The position numbers were made by a program, and so were the translations under genes. From Firmicutes bacterium UBA1739 (lineage in GTDB: Bacteria > Bacillota > Clostridia > Peptostreptococcales > Anaerovoracaceae), in contig DCHZ01000028.1 of NCBI GenBank assembly GCA_002315385.1, positions 1 to 42,539 of the forward strand: a stretch of DNA of 42,539 nt. The letters run 5' to 3'. Each line of letters starts with the position of its first letter. The stretch's first letter is position 1. This document shows, piece after piece, positions 23,544 to 31,656 of this stretch. The notes beneath the pieces are model-generated. The model did not search any database. It was not told where the DNA came from and saw only the letters and a list, made by a program, of their open reading frames with translations.

Positions 23544-24833
23544 ATGCAAAATAACACAATTATTCAGGTTAATGAGAGAGTTCCGGTAGGAAAATGGATA
23601 CCTCTCAGTATTCAGCACACCTTTGCCATGTTCAGTGCGTCGGTTCTGGTTCCGTGGCTTTTCGGAATAAATCCGGCAATAGTTCTGCTGATGAACGGTA
23701 TCGGTACATTGATTTTCATTTTAATTACCAAGGGCAAGGCACCGGCTTATCTGGGCTCCAGCTTTGCTTTTCTTTCGCCGACATTTCTGATTCTGGCAAA
23801 TCCAAACATGGGATATCAGTATGCTTTGGGCGGATTTGTTGTGACAGGTCTGATTTTCTGTGCGGTGGCGGTTTTAGTAAAATTTGCCGGAACTGACTGG
23901 ATTGATGTTCTGCTTCCGCCGGCAGCTATGGGACCGGTAGTAGCTCTTATCGGTCTGGAGCTTGCGGGAACAGCTGCTTCTAACGGAGGAATTATCCTGT
24001 CTGATACATATACACAGATTAATCCTAAATTTGTAGTTGTTTTCATAGTAACTCTGGCTGTGGCTGTTTTCGGACAGGTTCTTTTCAGAGGCTTTGCGGC
24101 GGCAATAGCGATTCTGATTTCTATAATTGCGGGTTATATTGTTGCTCTTTGCCTTGGCCTCGTGGATTTCTCACCGGTCACAGAGGCATCATGGCTGGCA
24201 CTGCCGAATTTCTCAACTCCGAAATTTGAAATGTCCGCAATACTGATTATTATTCCGGCTTCACTGGTAGTTATTTCCGAGCACATCGGACATCAGGTTG
24301 TAACCAGTGAAATTGTGGGAAAGGACCTGCTTAAGGATCCGGGACTTCACAGATCTCTGCTGTCTGACGGTATTTCAACCACCCTTTCGGGTTTATGCGG
24401 TGCGGTGCCGACTACTACTTACGGAGAAAACATAGGCGTAATGGCTATTACAAAGGTATACAGTGTATGGGTAATCGGAGGCGCCGCTGTGTTCTCAATG
24501 ATTCTGGCTTTCTGCGGAAAAGCATCTGCCCTTATCCAGACCATACCGGCTCCCGTAATGGGCGGTGTAAGCTTCCTGCTTTACGGAATGATTGCGGCTT
24601 CGGGACTCAGACTTCTGGTTGACAAAAAGGTGGATTTTTCCAGACCGAGAAATCTGGCTCTGGCTTCCGTAGTATTTGTAACAGGTCTGTCGGGTGCTGC
24701 CATCGGTATCGGAGAAGTGCAGCTCACAGGTATGTGTCTTGCTACTATTGTAGGCATGGTTCTCGGACTGATATTCTTCATTCTGGATAAACTCGGCCTT
24801 TCAAATGACCTCGAAAAGAAAGCGAAGAATTAG
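23544..24833 (+). CDS. uraA: Uracil permease (NCS2 family)
   Basis: A proton-coupled importer of uracil with about 14 membrane helices, 429 residues. The family regions are visible: VPWLFGINPAIVLLMNGIGT, PPAAMGPVVALIGLELAGTA and the substrate segment TTTYGENIGVMAITKVYS, whose form matches UraA/PyrP uracil transporters rather than xanthine or urate ones (which have QN in place of EN). ATG at 23544 has GGAGG six bases upstream; a longer in-frame ORF from 23415 reads through the tandem repeat and the promoter and is not used. It follows upp. A terminator follows. I see no PyrR attenuator in its leader. Confidence 0.93.
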   Translation: MQNNTIIQVNERVPVGKWIPLSIQHTFAMFSASVLVPWLFGINPAIVLLMNGIGTLIFILITKGKAPAYLGSSFAFLSPTFLILANPNMGYQYALGGFVVTGLIFCAVAVLVKFAGTDWIDVLLPPAAMGPVVALIGLELAGTAASNGGIILSDTYTQINPKFVVVFIVTLAVAVFGQVLFRGFAAAIAILISIIAGYIVALCLGLVDFSPVTEASWLALPNFSTPKFEMSAILIIIPASLVVISEHIGHQVVTSEIVGKDLLKDPGLHRSLLSDGISTTLSGLCGAVPTTTYGENIGVMAITKVYSVWVIGGAAVFSMILAFCGKASALIQTIPAPVMGGVSFLLYGMIAASGLRLLVDKKVDFSRPRNLALASVVFVTGLSGAAIGIGEVQLTGMCLATIVGMVLGLIFFILDKLGLSNDLEKKAKN

Positions 24834-24895
24834 CTTTCGTAAAGTTCGGGTTATTGGGAAATAAAATTAAATAAGAAAACAGGAAAAGAACAGAT

Positions 24896-24940
24896 ACCCT
24901 TTTTGCCGGCAGATATCAATGCCGGTAAGAAGGGTGTTTT
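24896..24940 (+). terminator. Terminator of uraA
   Basis: Arms 24896-24911 and 24920-24935 pair over 16 positions (one G-U, one mismatch), loop GATATCAA, then GTTTT. Its 3' arm holds AAGAAGGG, the possible SD of the small ORF at 24942. Confidence 0.75.
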
Positions 24941-24941
24941 A

Positions 24942-25058
24942 TTGTCTGATATTTATCTCGTCGGAGCGCTGCTTCTGTGCTGCATCATGCAGATTGCGGT
25001 GGTAATGATACCGGTGACGGCGCAGGTGTTTAAGATGGTGCCACGCCCGGTTTTGTAA
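24942..25058 (+). CDS. Candidate 38-residue hydrophobic small protein
   Basis: TTG at 24942 follows AAGAAGGG by seven bases. The peptide begins MSDIYLVGALLLCCIMQIAV and continues VMIPVTAQVFKMVPRPVL. It would have one membrane helix (about 5-26), two adjacent Cys, and a basic C-terminus. The ORF fills the space between two terminators, ending inside the first bases of the second. I recognise no family. No promoter is evident, so it would depend on read-through from uraA. It may be a real small membrane protein or a chance frame. Confidence 0.3.
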   Translation: MSDIYLVGALLLCCIMQIAVVMIPVTAQVFKMVPRPVL

Positions 25059-25089
25059 TAAAACTATTTTTCAAAACAGTTTTATTTTT
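25057..25089 (+). terminator. Second terminator in the uraA-cyuA gap
   Basis: AATAAAACT (25057-25065) and AGTTTTATT (25078-25086) form a perfect 9-bp stem followed by more T's. Confidence 0.7.
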
Positions 25090-25172
25090 GCGGGTTTTCT
25101 GATAAAATAAAAAAAGAAATGAAAAATAACTGAGTCCGGCGCACGGATTTTCGATATGGAGGGAAGACAGAA

Positions 25173-26471
25173 ATGCATGAACTTACAAAAATAATAAAGA
25201 ATGATATGGTTCCGGCATTGGGCGTGACAGAGCCGGGAGCGATAGCTTTTATTACTTCAAAGGCAAAAAGCTATACAGAGGGAGAGGTTAAATCGGTCGA
25301 ACTTGCTTTAAGCTCTTCGATTTATAAGGGGGCATTTACCTGCGGAATACCGGGGACAACGGCTGTGGGAAACAGATTTGCGGCAGCCCTCGGAGTGTGC
25401 GGTGCAGATCATACAAAAGGTCTTCAGTCACTGGATTCGATAGATGAGGAGGCCGAAAACAGGGCACAGCAGATGATAGATGAGGGAAAAATCAATGTTG
25501 TTATGCACCGAATCACGCCGGATGTGTATCTGAAGGCAACCGTGAAGACTGATTCGGATGAATGTGAAGTGGTAATAGAAGACCGGCATACAAACATTAC
25601 GAAAATAACTGTAAACGGAGAAGTGGTTTTTGAGAAATCTTCAGATGATGAATCGGCGGAGGAACCGGAAAAACAGGAAGCTTCAGTGATGCCTGATGCG
25701 ATTAAAAAATATTCTTTCGTGGAGCTTGTAAATTATGCAAGAGATATTGACATTGAAGAAATTGAATTTATTGACAGAGCATATGTAACAAATCTTGAGC
25801 TGCTGGAAGAGGGACTTAATTCCGACAGAACTGTTCTGGGTCATGCTCTTTATGAACAGAACGGCAGTGCGGGAATATCTGAGAATGAACAGGCAACGGC
25901 ACAGTTTATAACCAACACTGCTCTGGAGGCCAGAGTTATCGGCCTTTCCAAACCGGCTATGAGTATAACGGGGAGCGGTGCCCACGGAATTCTCTGTACG
26001 ATGCCGCTTTATGCCTGCTATGCGGTAAACGGCCTTTCAAAGGAAAAGCTTCTGAGAGCAACTGCACTTTCATATCTTATTACAATATATATTAAAGTAC
26101 ATTCCGGTCTGCTGTCGGCTTTCTGCGGATGTGCCATAGCGGCGGGGACAGGAGCTGCTGTCGCTCTTTGTTATATGAAAGGAGGAAATATTCTTCAGAT
26201 GAGCTTCGCTCTGAATAATATGGCATCATCTTTGACGGGAATGATTTGCGACGGAGGAAATAAAGGCTGTACAATGAAGGGCGTTGTTGCTGTGGATACC
26301 GCGTACAGATCCGTAGATTTTGCACTTAAAAATGCTTATGTGGAATCAGTACACGGAATTAACGGTATGACACCGGAGGAAACAATGAAAAATATGGGAC
26401 TCATTGCTTCACCGGGAATGCATGAAACTGAAAAGGTAATACTTGAAATATTTGAGAATAAAAATAAGTAG
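25173..26471 (+). CDS. L-cysteine desulfidase family protein (UPF0597, CyuA/YhaM-like)
   Basis: Members with known activity degrade L-cysteine to pyruvate, ammonia and sulfide using an oxygen-sensitive Fe-S cluster; some databases call them serine dehydratase alpha-like. It has 432 residues, typical. Seen: VPALGVTEPGAIAF at the N-terminus; CGIPGTTAVGN; the SITGSGAHGI loop; and cysteines in CTMPLYACYAV, FCGCAIAAGTGAAVALC and MICDGGNKGCTMK that can hold the cluster. A stretch at 155-170 is acidic and variable. ATG follows GGAGGGAAG. A flavodoxin-like gene begins 18 bases after its stop, so both are probably co-transcribed. Sulfide released could serve MetY encoded at 37572 (inference). Confidence 0.88.
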   Translation: MHELTKIIKNDMVPALGVTEPGAIAFITSKAKSYTEGEVKSVELALSSSIYKGAFTCGIPGTTAVGNRFAAALGVCGADHTKGLQSLDSIDEEAENRAQQMIDEGKINVVMHRITPDVYLKATVKTDSDECEVVIEDRHTNITKITVNGEVVFEKSSDDESAEEPEKQEASVMPDAIKKYSFVELVNYARDIDIEEIEFIDRAYVTNLELLEEGLNSDRTVLGHALYEQNGSAGISENEQATAQFITNTALEARVIGLSKPAMSITGSGAHGILCTMPLYACYAVNGLSKEKLLRATALSYLITIYIKVHSGLLSAFCGCAIAAGTGAAVALCYMKGGNILQMSFALNNMASSLTGMICDGGNKGCTMKGVVAVDTAYRSVDFALKNAYVESVHGINGMTPEETMKNMGLIASPGMHETEKVILEIFENKNK

Positions 26472-26489
26472 AACAGGACGGAGGCTGTT

Positions 26490-27359
26490 ATGGAAGAATT
26501 CAGAACTTTAGTATTATACAGAACACAACATGGAACAACAAAAAAATATGCAAACTGGATAGCAGATGCGCTTAACGGAGATGTTATGGAGGCCGGAAAA
26601 AGGAATTTCAATGAATGGGCTTCCGTTATGACAGGATATGATATGGTTATTTACGGCGGAAACATCAGAGTCGGCGGAATAAACGGAATAAAGGATTTTA
26701 AAGCAGCTAAAATTAAGAATCATGTTGAAAACGTTGCTTATTTCTGTGTGGGTTCATATCCGGATTCCGAGGGGACACGGCTTGAGCATTTACATGATAA
26801 TTTTACCGAAAGCGAAATCGAAGACGGAGTAGAACTGTTTTACTGCAGAGGAAGACTCGATTATATAGGACTCGGTTTCCTGGAAAAGAGAATAATGGGC
26901 GGACTGATGAAGGCCATTGAGAAAAAGTATCCGGAAGACAGGACAGAAGCGGAGGCAGAGCTTCTGGAGGCATATTATGATGATGTTGACTGGTCCGGAA
27001 GATATTATATTGAGCCATTGGTAAAATATGTAAAATCCTTCATGGATGAAGAACAGCTGGAATATACCGAAAAAGTTGCTGCCGAAAGAATTGCCCTGAG
27101 ACTGAAAGAAGAAGAGCAGGAAGCAGTCGAATGGGAAGAAGAAATGAAGAGAAGAGAAGAACTGCATAAACAGAACGAGGAGAAAGAAGAACGCGACAAG
27201 ATCAGGCGCATGAGCAAGAAACAGAAGGAAAAATACTTTGCGATGAAGGCTGCAAAGGAAATGGCCGAGGCGGAAGAGGACGAAGCTTTATCGGCGGATG
27301 TTGTGGAATCAGTGGATGATTACAGTGAATTCAGTGATGAGGAGTCTCAGAAAAAGTAA
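26490..27359 (+). CDS. Flavodoxin-domain protein with a long charged helical tail
   Basis: A 289-residue protein. Residues 1-175 form a flavodoxin-like domain: the FMN phosphate loop reads YRTQHGTTKKYANWIADAL, followed by DMVIYGGNIRVGGINGIKDF and YFCVGSYPDSEGTRLEH. This resembles the HemG/menaquinone-dependent protoporphyrinogen oxidase-type flavodoxins of Clostridia. Residues about 185-289 are almost only Glu, Lys, Arg and Met, strongly helical or coiled-coil, with EEEQEAVEWEEEMKRREE, and end acidic. Such a tail is not part of flavodoxin and suggests a partner-binding stalk. It follows cyuA by 18 bases, with GGAGG as SD, and ends before a bidirectional terminator. The redox partner is unknown. 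Confidence 0.8.
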   Translation: MEEFRTLVLYRTQHGTTKKYANWIADALNGDVMEAGKRNFNEWASVMTGYDMVIYGGNIRVGGINGIKDFKAAKIKNHVENVAYFCVGSYPDSEGTRLEHLHDNFTESEIEDGVELFYCRGRLDYIGLGFLEKRIMGGLMKAIEKKYPEDRTEAEAELLEAYYDDVDWSGRYYIEPLVKYVKSFMDEEQLEYTEKVAAERIALRLKEEEQEAVEWEEEMKRREELHKQNEEKEERDKIRRMSKKQKEKYFAMKAAKEMAEAEEDEALSADVVESVDDYSEFSDEESQKK

Positions 27360-27391
27360 CGGGCTTTGCTTAATGAATACGGAAAAAGAAA

Positions 27392-27424
27392 AAGTGAGAT
27401 GGCGATTGTACATCTCACTTTTTT
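27392..27424. terminator. Bidirectional terminator
   Basis: AAGTGAGAT (27392-27400) pairs with ATCTCACTT (27412-27420), A-rich before and T-rich after. It serves the flavodoxin gene and the opposing mini-NrdD gene. Confidence 0.9.
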
Positions 27425-27427
27425 CGA

Positions 27428-27721
27428 CTAACAGACTTTTTCCATTTCGGATGAGGCTGTGGAGTGTTTAACTCTGTCCGCTTCTTCCGAAACCTTTGCA
27501 TCATTCCAACGGTCCATCGTTCCTACAAGATATCCTGTAATCCTGCGGATTCTTTCAAAGGGAACAGCAGATAATTTATAATTAAGGTTGACATACTCTC
27601 CATCTGTTTCGATGGAAAGAGAAGAAAGTTTTCTTCCGTTTTTTTCCTCCAAATAGTCTATGTAAGCCTGTATTTCTTCCTGCGAAATCTCTCCCCCTGT
27701 AACTTTTATATCTGATAACAT
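27428..27721 (-). CDS. Orphan glycyl-radical-domain protein resembling the NrdD C-terminus
   Basis: A 97-residue protein that resembles only the last part of class III (anaerobic) ribonucleotide reductase. RRITGYLVG (59-67), WNDAK and DRVKH (82-86) match the radical-glycine loop and end of NrdD (E. coli has RRVCGYLG ... RRVKH); Gly63 would be the radical site. The part before it (10-55) has a helix EEIQAYIDYLEEKNGRK and a strand-rich IETDGEYVNLNYKL, with no zinc cysteines. The last residue is Cys97. The start has a GGGGGAGGA SD and its own promoter. Comparable short proteins in Clostridia are often labelled as NrdD. It might be a spare radical domain, as GrcA is for pyruvate formate-lyase; this is inference. 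Confidence 0.75.
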   Translation of the reverse strand: MLSDIKVTGGEISQEEIQAYIDYLEEKNGRKLSSLSIETDGEYVNLNYKLSAVPFERIRRITGYLVGTMDRWNDAKVSEEADRVKHSTASSEMEKVC

Positions 27722-27771
27722 AATTATCCTCCCCCGTACAATATATAGTAGTTATTATTTATCACAAGCAC

Positions 27772-27799
27772 ATTATATCCCAACAACAAAAAAAATCAA
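27772..27799 (-). promoter_or_regulatory. Promoter of the mini-NrdD gene
   Basis: On the minus strand TTGATT (27799-27794) and perfect TATAAT (27777-27772), spacer 16. Confidence 0.7.
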
Positions 27800-27879
27800 G
27801 AGGAATAATCAATTTGTATCCAATTTGTAATATTATGGTGCAGTGATATGGAAATGGGGCTGTTATATCTGATACTAAT

Positions 27880-27937
27880 TTGATATAATAAAAATAATGC
27901 AAACATATTTATATTCAGGCAAAGCTGCCGGAGAGGT
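27880..27937 (+). promoter_or_regulatory. pyrC promoter region and a PyrR-box-like motif over the SD
   Basis: A -10 TATAAT lies near 27885-27890 without a clear -35. At 27927-27937 GCCGGAGAGGT matches the PyrR RNA-binding consensus UCCNGNGAGGU at 10 of 11 positions and contains the GAGAGG SD of pyrC. Weak flanking pairs (CTG/CAG, ATTC/GAAT) could present it in a loop. Confidence 0.35.
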
Positions 27938-27943
27938 GACAGA

Positions 27944-29209
27944 ATGATTTTATTAAAAAATGCCGCTCTGATAACAGAAGAAAAAACCGAAATCAGAGAT
28001 ATTGTAATTGATAACGGAGAAATCCGGCAGATTGGAGAGAATGTGACTCTTCCCGAAGCGGAATTAATTGACTGTGAAAGGAAGCTGCTGCTGCCGGGTT
28101 TTATCGATGCACATGTGCATTTAAGAGAGCCGGGATTTGAACAGAAGGAAACAATCAGTACCGGTACGGAAGCTGCCGCTGCCGGTGGTTTTACGACTGT
28201 AATGCCGATGCCCAATCTCAAACCGGTGCCGGATAATGCCGAAACGATGAAAGAATATATCCGGATGCTTAAAAAAGACGGAGTCGTAAAAACAGAGCCT
28301 TACGCTTCAATAACCCGGGGCGAAAAAGGCGATGAAGTGGTGGACATGGAAGCTCTGCTGACAGAGGGAGCCGCGGCTTTCAGTGATGACGGCGTGGGAG
28401 TACAGTCTGCCGGAATAATGCGGGAAGCAATGGAAAAAGCGGTGAAAACAGGCACAATTATCGTGGCTCATACAGAAGATAATTCCCTGAAAAATCAGGG
28501 CTGTGTTCATCAGGGGAGCTTCAGCGAAAAAAACGGACTGAGAGGAATTCCGTCTGCATGTGAGTATAAACAGGTGGAAAGAGATATTGAGCTTGTCAGA
28601 AAAACCGGATCAAGGTATCATGTCTGTCATGTGAGTACAGCGGAAACCGTGTCAATGGTCAGGCAGGCAAAACGTGACGGACTGCCTGTGACCTGTGAGG
28701 TGACACCGCATCATCTTACTCTGACTGATGAGGACGTTAAGGATTCAAACTGGAAAATGAATCCGCCTCTCAGAAGCAAAAGTGACAGAGAAGCTCTGAT
28801 AGAGGGAATAAAGGACGGAACAATAGAAATTATTGCTACGGATCATGCTCCTCATACTGCGGAGGAAAAAAGCCGGAGTCTTGACAAAGCGCCTTTCGGA
28901 ATTGTAGGTCTTGAGACAGCCTTTCCTGTTCTTTATACAGAACTGGTAAAAACCGGAGTAATTTCGCTGAAGCAGCTGAGCGTGCTTATGTCGGAAAATC
29001 CGGCAGGGCTTTTCGGATTCGAAAACAGAGGAAGAATTGAGGAAGGATTTGCTGCCGATCTGGTTATGATAGATTTAGATAAGGAGTATGTCATAGATAC
29101 TTCAGAATTCAGATCCATGGGTAAGAATACCCCGTACGGCGGAGAATCGGTATTCGGAAAAATAATGTTGACTATGGTAAACGGAAGGGTTGTGTATGAT
29201 GGCAGATGA
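27944..29209 (+). CDS. pyrC: Dihydroorotase
   Basis: It closes carbamoyl-aspartate to dihydroorotate, step 3 of UMP synthesis. It has 421 residues, type I as in Bacillus. Metal ligands are in DAHVHLREPGFEQKE (first His pair, about 59-73), AHTEDN, CHVSTAETV, and the catalytic aspartate in ATDHAPHT. ATG follows GAGAGG. It is the first gene of pyrC-K-D-F-E; compared with B. subtilis, pyrB, carA and carB are missing from the cluster and must lie elsewhere. The pyrK start overlaps its end. Confidence 0.97.
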   Translation: MILLKNAALITEEKTEIRDIVIDNGEIRQIGENVTLPEAELIDCERKLLLPGFIDAHVHLREPGFEQKETISTGTEAAAAGGFTTVMPMPNLKPVPDNAETMKEYIRMLKKDGVVKTEPYASITRGEKGDEVVDMEALLTEGAAAFSDDGVGVQSAGIMREAMEKAVKTGTIIVAHTEDNSLKNQGCVHQGSFSEKNGLRGIPSACEYKQVERDIELVRKTGSRYHVCHVSTAETVSMVRQAKRDGLPVTCEVTPHHLTLTDEDVKDSNWKMNPPLRSKSDREALIEGIKDGTIEIIATDHAPHTAEEKSRSLDKAPFGIVGLETAFPVLYTELVKTGVISLKQLSVLMSENPAGLFGFENRGRIEEGFAADLVMIDLDKEYVIDTSEFRSMGKNTPYGGESVFGKIMLTMVNGRVVYDGR

Positions 29210-29945
29210 AAAAGTAAAGATAATAGAAAATGTACTGATTGCGGCAGATACATACAGAATGGTGCTGGAAGGACGGCTGACCGCGGAAATGAAGCCGGGT
29301 CAGTTTGTGAACCTTAAAGTTGAAGGATATACACTGAGAAGACCGATAAGTATTTCTTCATATGATAAGACTTCGGGCCGTTTTGTTCTTATATACAAAG
29401 TTCTCGGAGACGGAACCCGGAAAATGTCGGAGATGAAGCCGGGAGACGAATTATATGCACTGGGGCCTTTGGGCAATGGTTTCCCGATTGAAGCGGTAAA
29501 ATCAGCGGTGCTTATAGGCGGAGGGGCCGGGACGGGTCCTCTGGTTCAGACCGCTGAGGAACTGTTGAAAACAGGAGCTGAAGTAAGTGCAGTTCTGGGT
29601 TTTCCGACAAAAGCGGATGTCTATGGTGTGAATGAATTTAAAAAGCTTGGAATAACGCCCTTTATTTCCACAGATGACGGAACCGAAGGCTTCCGGGGCA
29701 ATGTGATGGAACTGATAAAATCAAAAGGACTGAATGCGGAAATAGTATATGCCTGCGGACCGGAGCGTATGCTGATGGCCGTCGAAGATAATTTTGACAG
29801 AGGATATATATCCCTGGATATCAGAATGGCCTGCGGAATAGGCGCATGTATGGCCTGTGTATGCAAAGACAAAAAAGATGAAGAAAAGTATTACAGAGTA
29901 TGCAAAGAAGGACCGGTATTTAAAATCGGACAGGTGAAAATATGA
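29196..29945 (+). CDS. pyrK: Dihydroorotate dehydrogenase electron transfer subunit
   Basis: PyrK passes electrons from dihydroorotate (through PyrD FMN) to NAD+ via FAD and a [2Fe-2S] cluster. It has 249 residues. The FAD-binding RRPISISSYD lies near 48-57, the NAD-binding GGGAGTGPLVQTAEEL near 108-123, and the cluster cysteines in CGIGACMACVCKD and YRVCKEGPVF at the C-terminus. The start is ATG at 29196 or the adjacent 29199; GGAAGGG lies just upstream and both are inside the pyrC end. It overlaps pyrD by four bases, fitting a stoichiometric complex. Confidence 0.96.
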   Translation: MMADEKVKIIENVLIAADTYRMVLEGRLTAEMKPGQFVNLKVEGYTLRRPISISSYDKTSGRFVLIYKVLGDGTRKMSEMKPGDELYALGPLGNGFPIEAVKSAVLIGGGAGTGPLVQTAEELLKTGAEVSAVLGFPTKADVYGVNEFKKLGITPFISTDDGTEGFRGNVMELIKSKGLNAEIVYACGPERMLMAVEDNFDRGYISLDIRMACGIGACMACVCKDKKDEEKYYRVCKEGPVFKIGQVKI

Positions 29946-30859
29946 CAGATGATAGATTAAAAGTCAGTCTTCCGGGTCTTGAGCTGAAAAATCCCATAAT
30001 GCCCGCCAGTGGCTGCTTCGGCTTCGGAAGGGAATTTGCGGAGCTTTATGACCTGAGCGTTCTGGGCGGTATTATGATAAAGGCCGCCACTGAGAATAAA
30101 AAATTCGGGAATCCGGTTCCCCGGGTTGCGGAAACTCCTTCGGGAATGCTTAATGCCATCGGACTTCAGAATCCGGGCGTGGATGCAATTATCGGCAGAG
30201 AAATTCCCTGGCTCAGACAGTATGACACCTGTATTATCGCCAACGTGGCGGGGAACAGTACAGACGATTATGTTCGCACGGCCGAAAAAATAAGCAGGGC
30301 GGAGGGTGTATGTGCGATAGAGCTTAATATTTCATGCCCGAATGTAAAGGAAGGCGGAATTGCCTTCGGAACCAATCCTTTCGTTGCGGAAAGCCTGACA
30401 AGTGCGGTAAAAAAAGTATCCGCCGTGCCGGTATATGTAAAGCTTTCACCGAATGTTACGGACATTACGGAAATTGCCAAAGCAGTTGAAGCCGGAGGCG
30501 CAGACGGAATTTCCATGATTAATACACTTCTGGGGATGAGACTTGATTTGAAAACAGCCGGGCCGATAATAGCCAACAAAACCGGAGGATTGTCGGGAGC
30601 TGCCATCAGACCCGTGGCGGTGAGAATGATATATCAGGTTTATCAGGCAGTAAATATCCCTATAATAGGTATGGGAGGTGTCGGCAGTGCAGAGGATGTA
30701 TTGGAACTTATGTATGCGGGCGCGGCTGCGGTGGCAGTGGGAACTGCGAATTTTACGAATCCATATATATGTCCTGAAATAATAAAAAACCTTCCGGCGG
30801 TAATGGATCGTTACGGAATAGAAAAAATCAGTGATGCCACGGGGAAGGCTCACAGATAA
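29942..30859 (+). CDS. pyrD: Dihydroorotate dehydrogenase, catalytic subunit, type 1B
   Basis: It oxidises dihydroorotate to orotate, step 4, as a PyrD2-PyrK2 complex using NAD+. It has 305 residues. Catalytic cysteine in LNISCPNVKEGG (about 130-141), substrate segments NPIMPASGCFGFG and AIGLQNPGV, and FMN phosphate site IIGMGGVGSAEDVLELMYAGA. It starts in the ATGA overlap with pyrK, which fixes the type as 1B. Confidence 0.97.
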   Translation: MTDDRLKVSLPGLELKNPIMPASGCFGFGREFAELYDLSVLGGIMIKAATENKKFGNPVPRVAETPSGMLNAIGLQNPGVDAIIGREIPWLRQYDTCIIANVAGNSTDDYVRTAEKISRAEGVCAIELNISCPNVKEGGIAFGTNPFVAESLTSAVKKVSAVPVYVKLSPNVTDITEIAKAVEAGGADGISMINTLLGMRLDLKTAGPIIANKTGGLSGAAIRPVAVRMIYQVYQAVNIPIIGMGGVGSAEDVLELMYAGAAAVAVGTANFTNPYICPEIIKNLPAVMDRYGIEKISDATGKAHR

Positions 30860-30871
30860 AAGGAGGCAGAA

Positions 30872-31567
30872 ATGAATACAGAAATTATTGTTGCATTGGA
30901 TTTTCCTTCCCGTAAGGAGGCTGTCGCTTTTCTTGACAGATTTCAGCAGCCGGTTTATGTTAAAATAGGCATGGAGCTTTTCTATAAGGAAGGCCCCGAT
31001 ATTATTAATATAGTTAAAGAGAGAGGACATAAAATATTTTTAGATCTTAAGCTTCACGATATACCGAATACCGTAAAAAGTGCAATGAGAAATCTTGCTT
31101 CTCTGGGTGTGGACATTGTGAACGTGCATGCTGCAGGAGGAAAGAAGATGATGGCTGCGGCAATCGAGGGCCTCGAGGAAGGAAAAATTGATAAACGCCC
31201 GTTATGTATCGCAGTGACACAGCTTACATCCACAAGTCCGGAGATGCTGAAAGATGAGCTTCTGATAGAAACCGAGCTGGCGAAAACGGCGGCACATTAT
31301 GCTTTAATGGCAAAAGAGGCCGGTCTGGACGGGGTGGTCTGCTCAGTTCATGAAGTCAGAAAAATCAGCGAAGCCTGCGGAGAAGACTTTCTGAAGATTA
31401 CTCCGGGTATCCGACCTGCGGGAAGCGCAAAAAACGATCAGGTGAGAGTTGCGACTCCTTCATTTGCCAGGGAGCAGGGCAGCAGCTTTATAGTTGTGGG
31501 AAGACCGATTACTCAGGCCGGGGATCCGGTAAAAGCATATGAGGAAATAGCAAAAGAATTATTGTAG
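30872..31567 (+). CDS. pyrF: Orotidine 5'-phosphate decarboxylase
   Basis: It decarboxylates OMP to UMP. It has 231 residues. The catalytic Lys-Asp-Lys-Asp array is visible in LDLKLHDIPNTVKSA (about 57-71); other family segments are IVALDFPSRKEA, ITPGIRPAGS and IVVGRPITQAGDPV. AAAGGAGG precedes ATG, 12 bases after pyrD. A perfect hairpin without a T-run lies between it and pyrE. Confidence 0.97.
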   Translation: MNTEIIVALDFPSRKEAVAFLDRFQQPVYVKIGMELFYKEGPDIINIVKERGHKIFLDLKLHDIPNTVKSAMRNLASLGVDIVNVHAAGGKKMMAAAIEGLEEGKIDKRPLCIAVTQLTSTSPEMLKDELLIETELAKTAAHYALMAKEAGLDGVVCSVHEVRKISEACGEDFLKITPGIRPAGSAKNDQVRVATPSFAREQGSSFIVVGRPITQAGDPVKAYEEIAKELL

Positions 31568-31591
31568 AAAGGTATGAACTGTTATGAAAAA

Positions 31592-31614
31592 GCTGCGGAT
31601 TACGTTTCCGCAGC
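31592..31614 (+). other. Hairpin in the pyrF-pyrE gap
   Basis: GCTGCGGA (31592-31599) and TCCGCAGC (31607-31614) form a perfect 8-bp stem with a 7-base loop. No T-run follows, so it is not an intrinsic terminator; it might mark RNA processing or stability. Confidence 0.5.
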
Positions 31615-31656
31615 CGAAGATATCGAAGACTGAAATAACAGATTAAGGAGAAAAAA

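Noticed and set aside
31574..31633. 19-codon frame in the pyrF-pyrE gap
   Set aside because: The SD-like AAAGG lies only one base from the ATG; the sequence is better explained by the hairpin.
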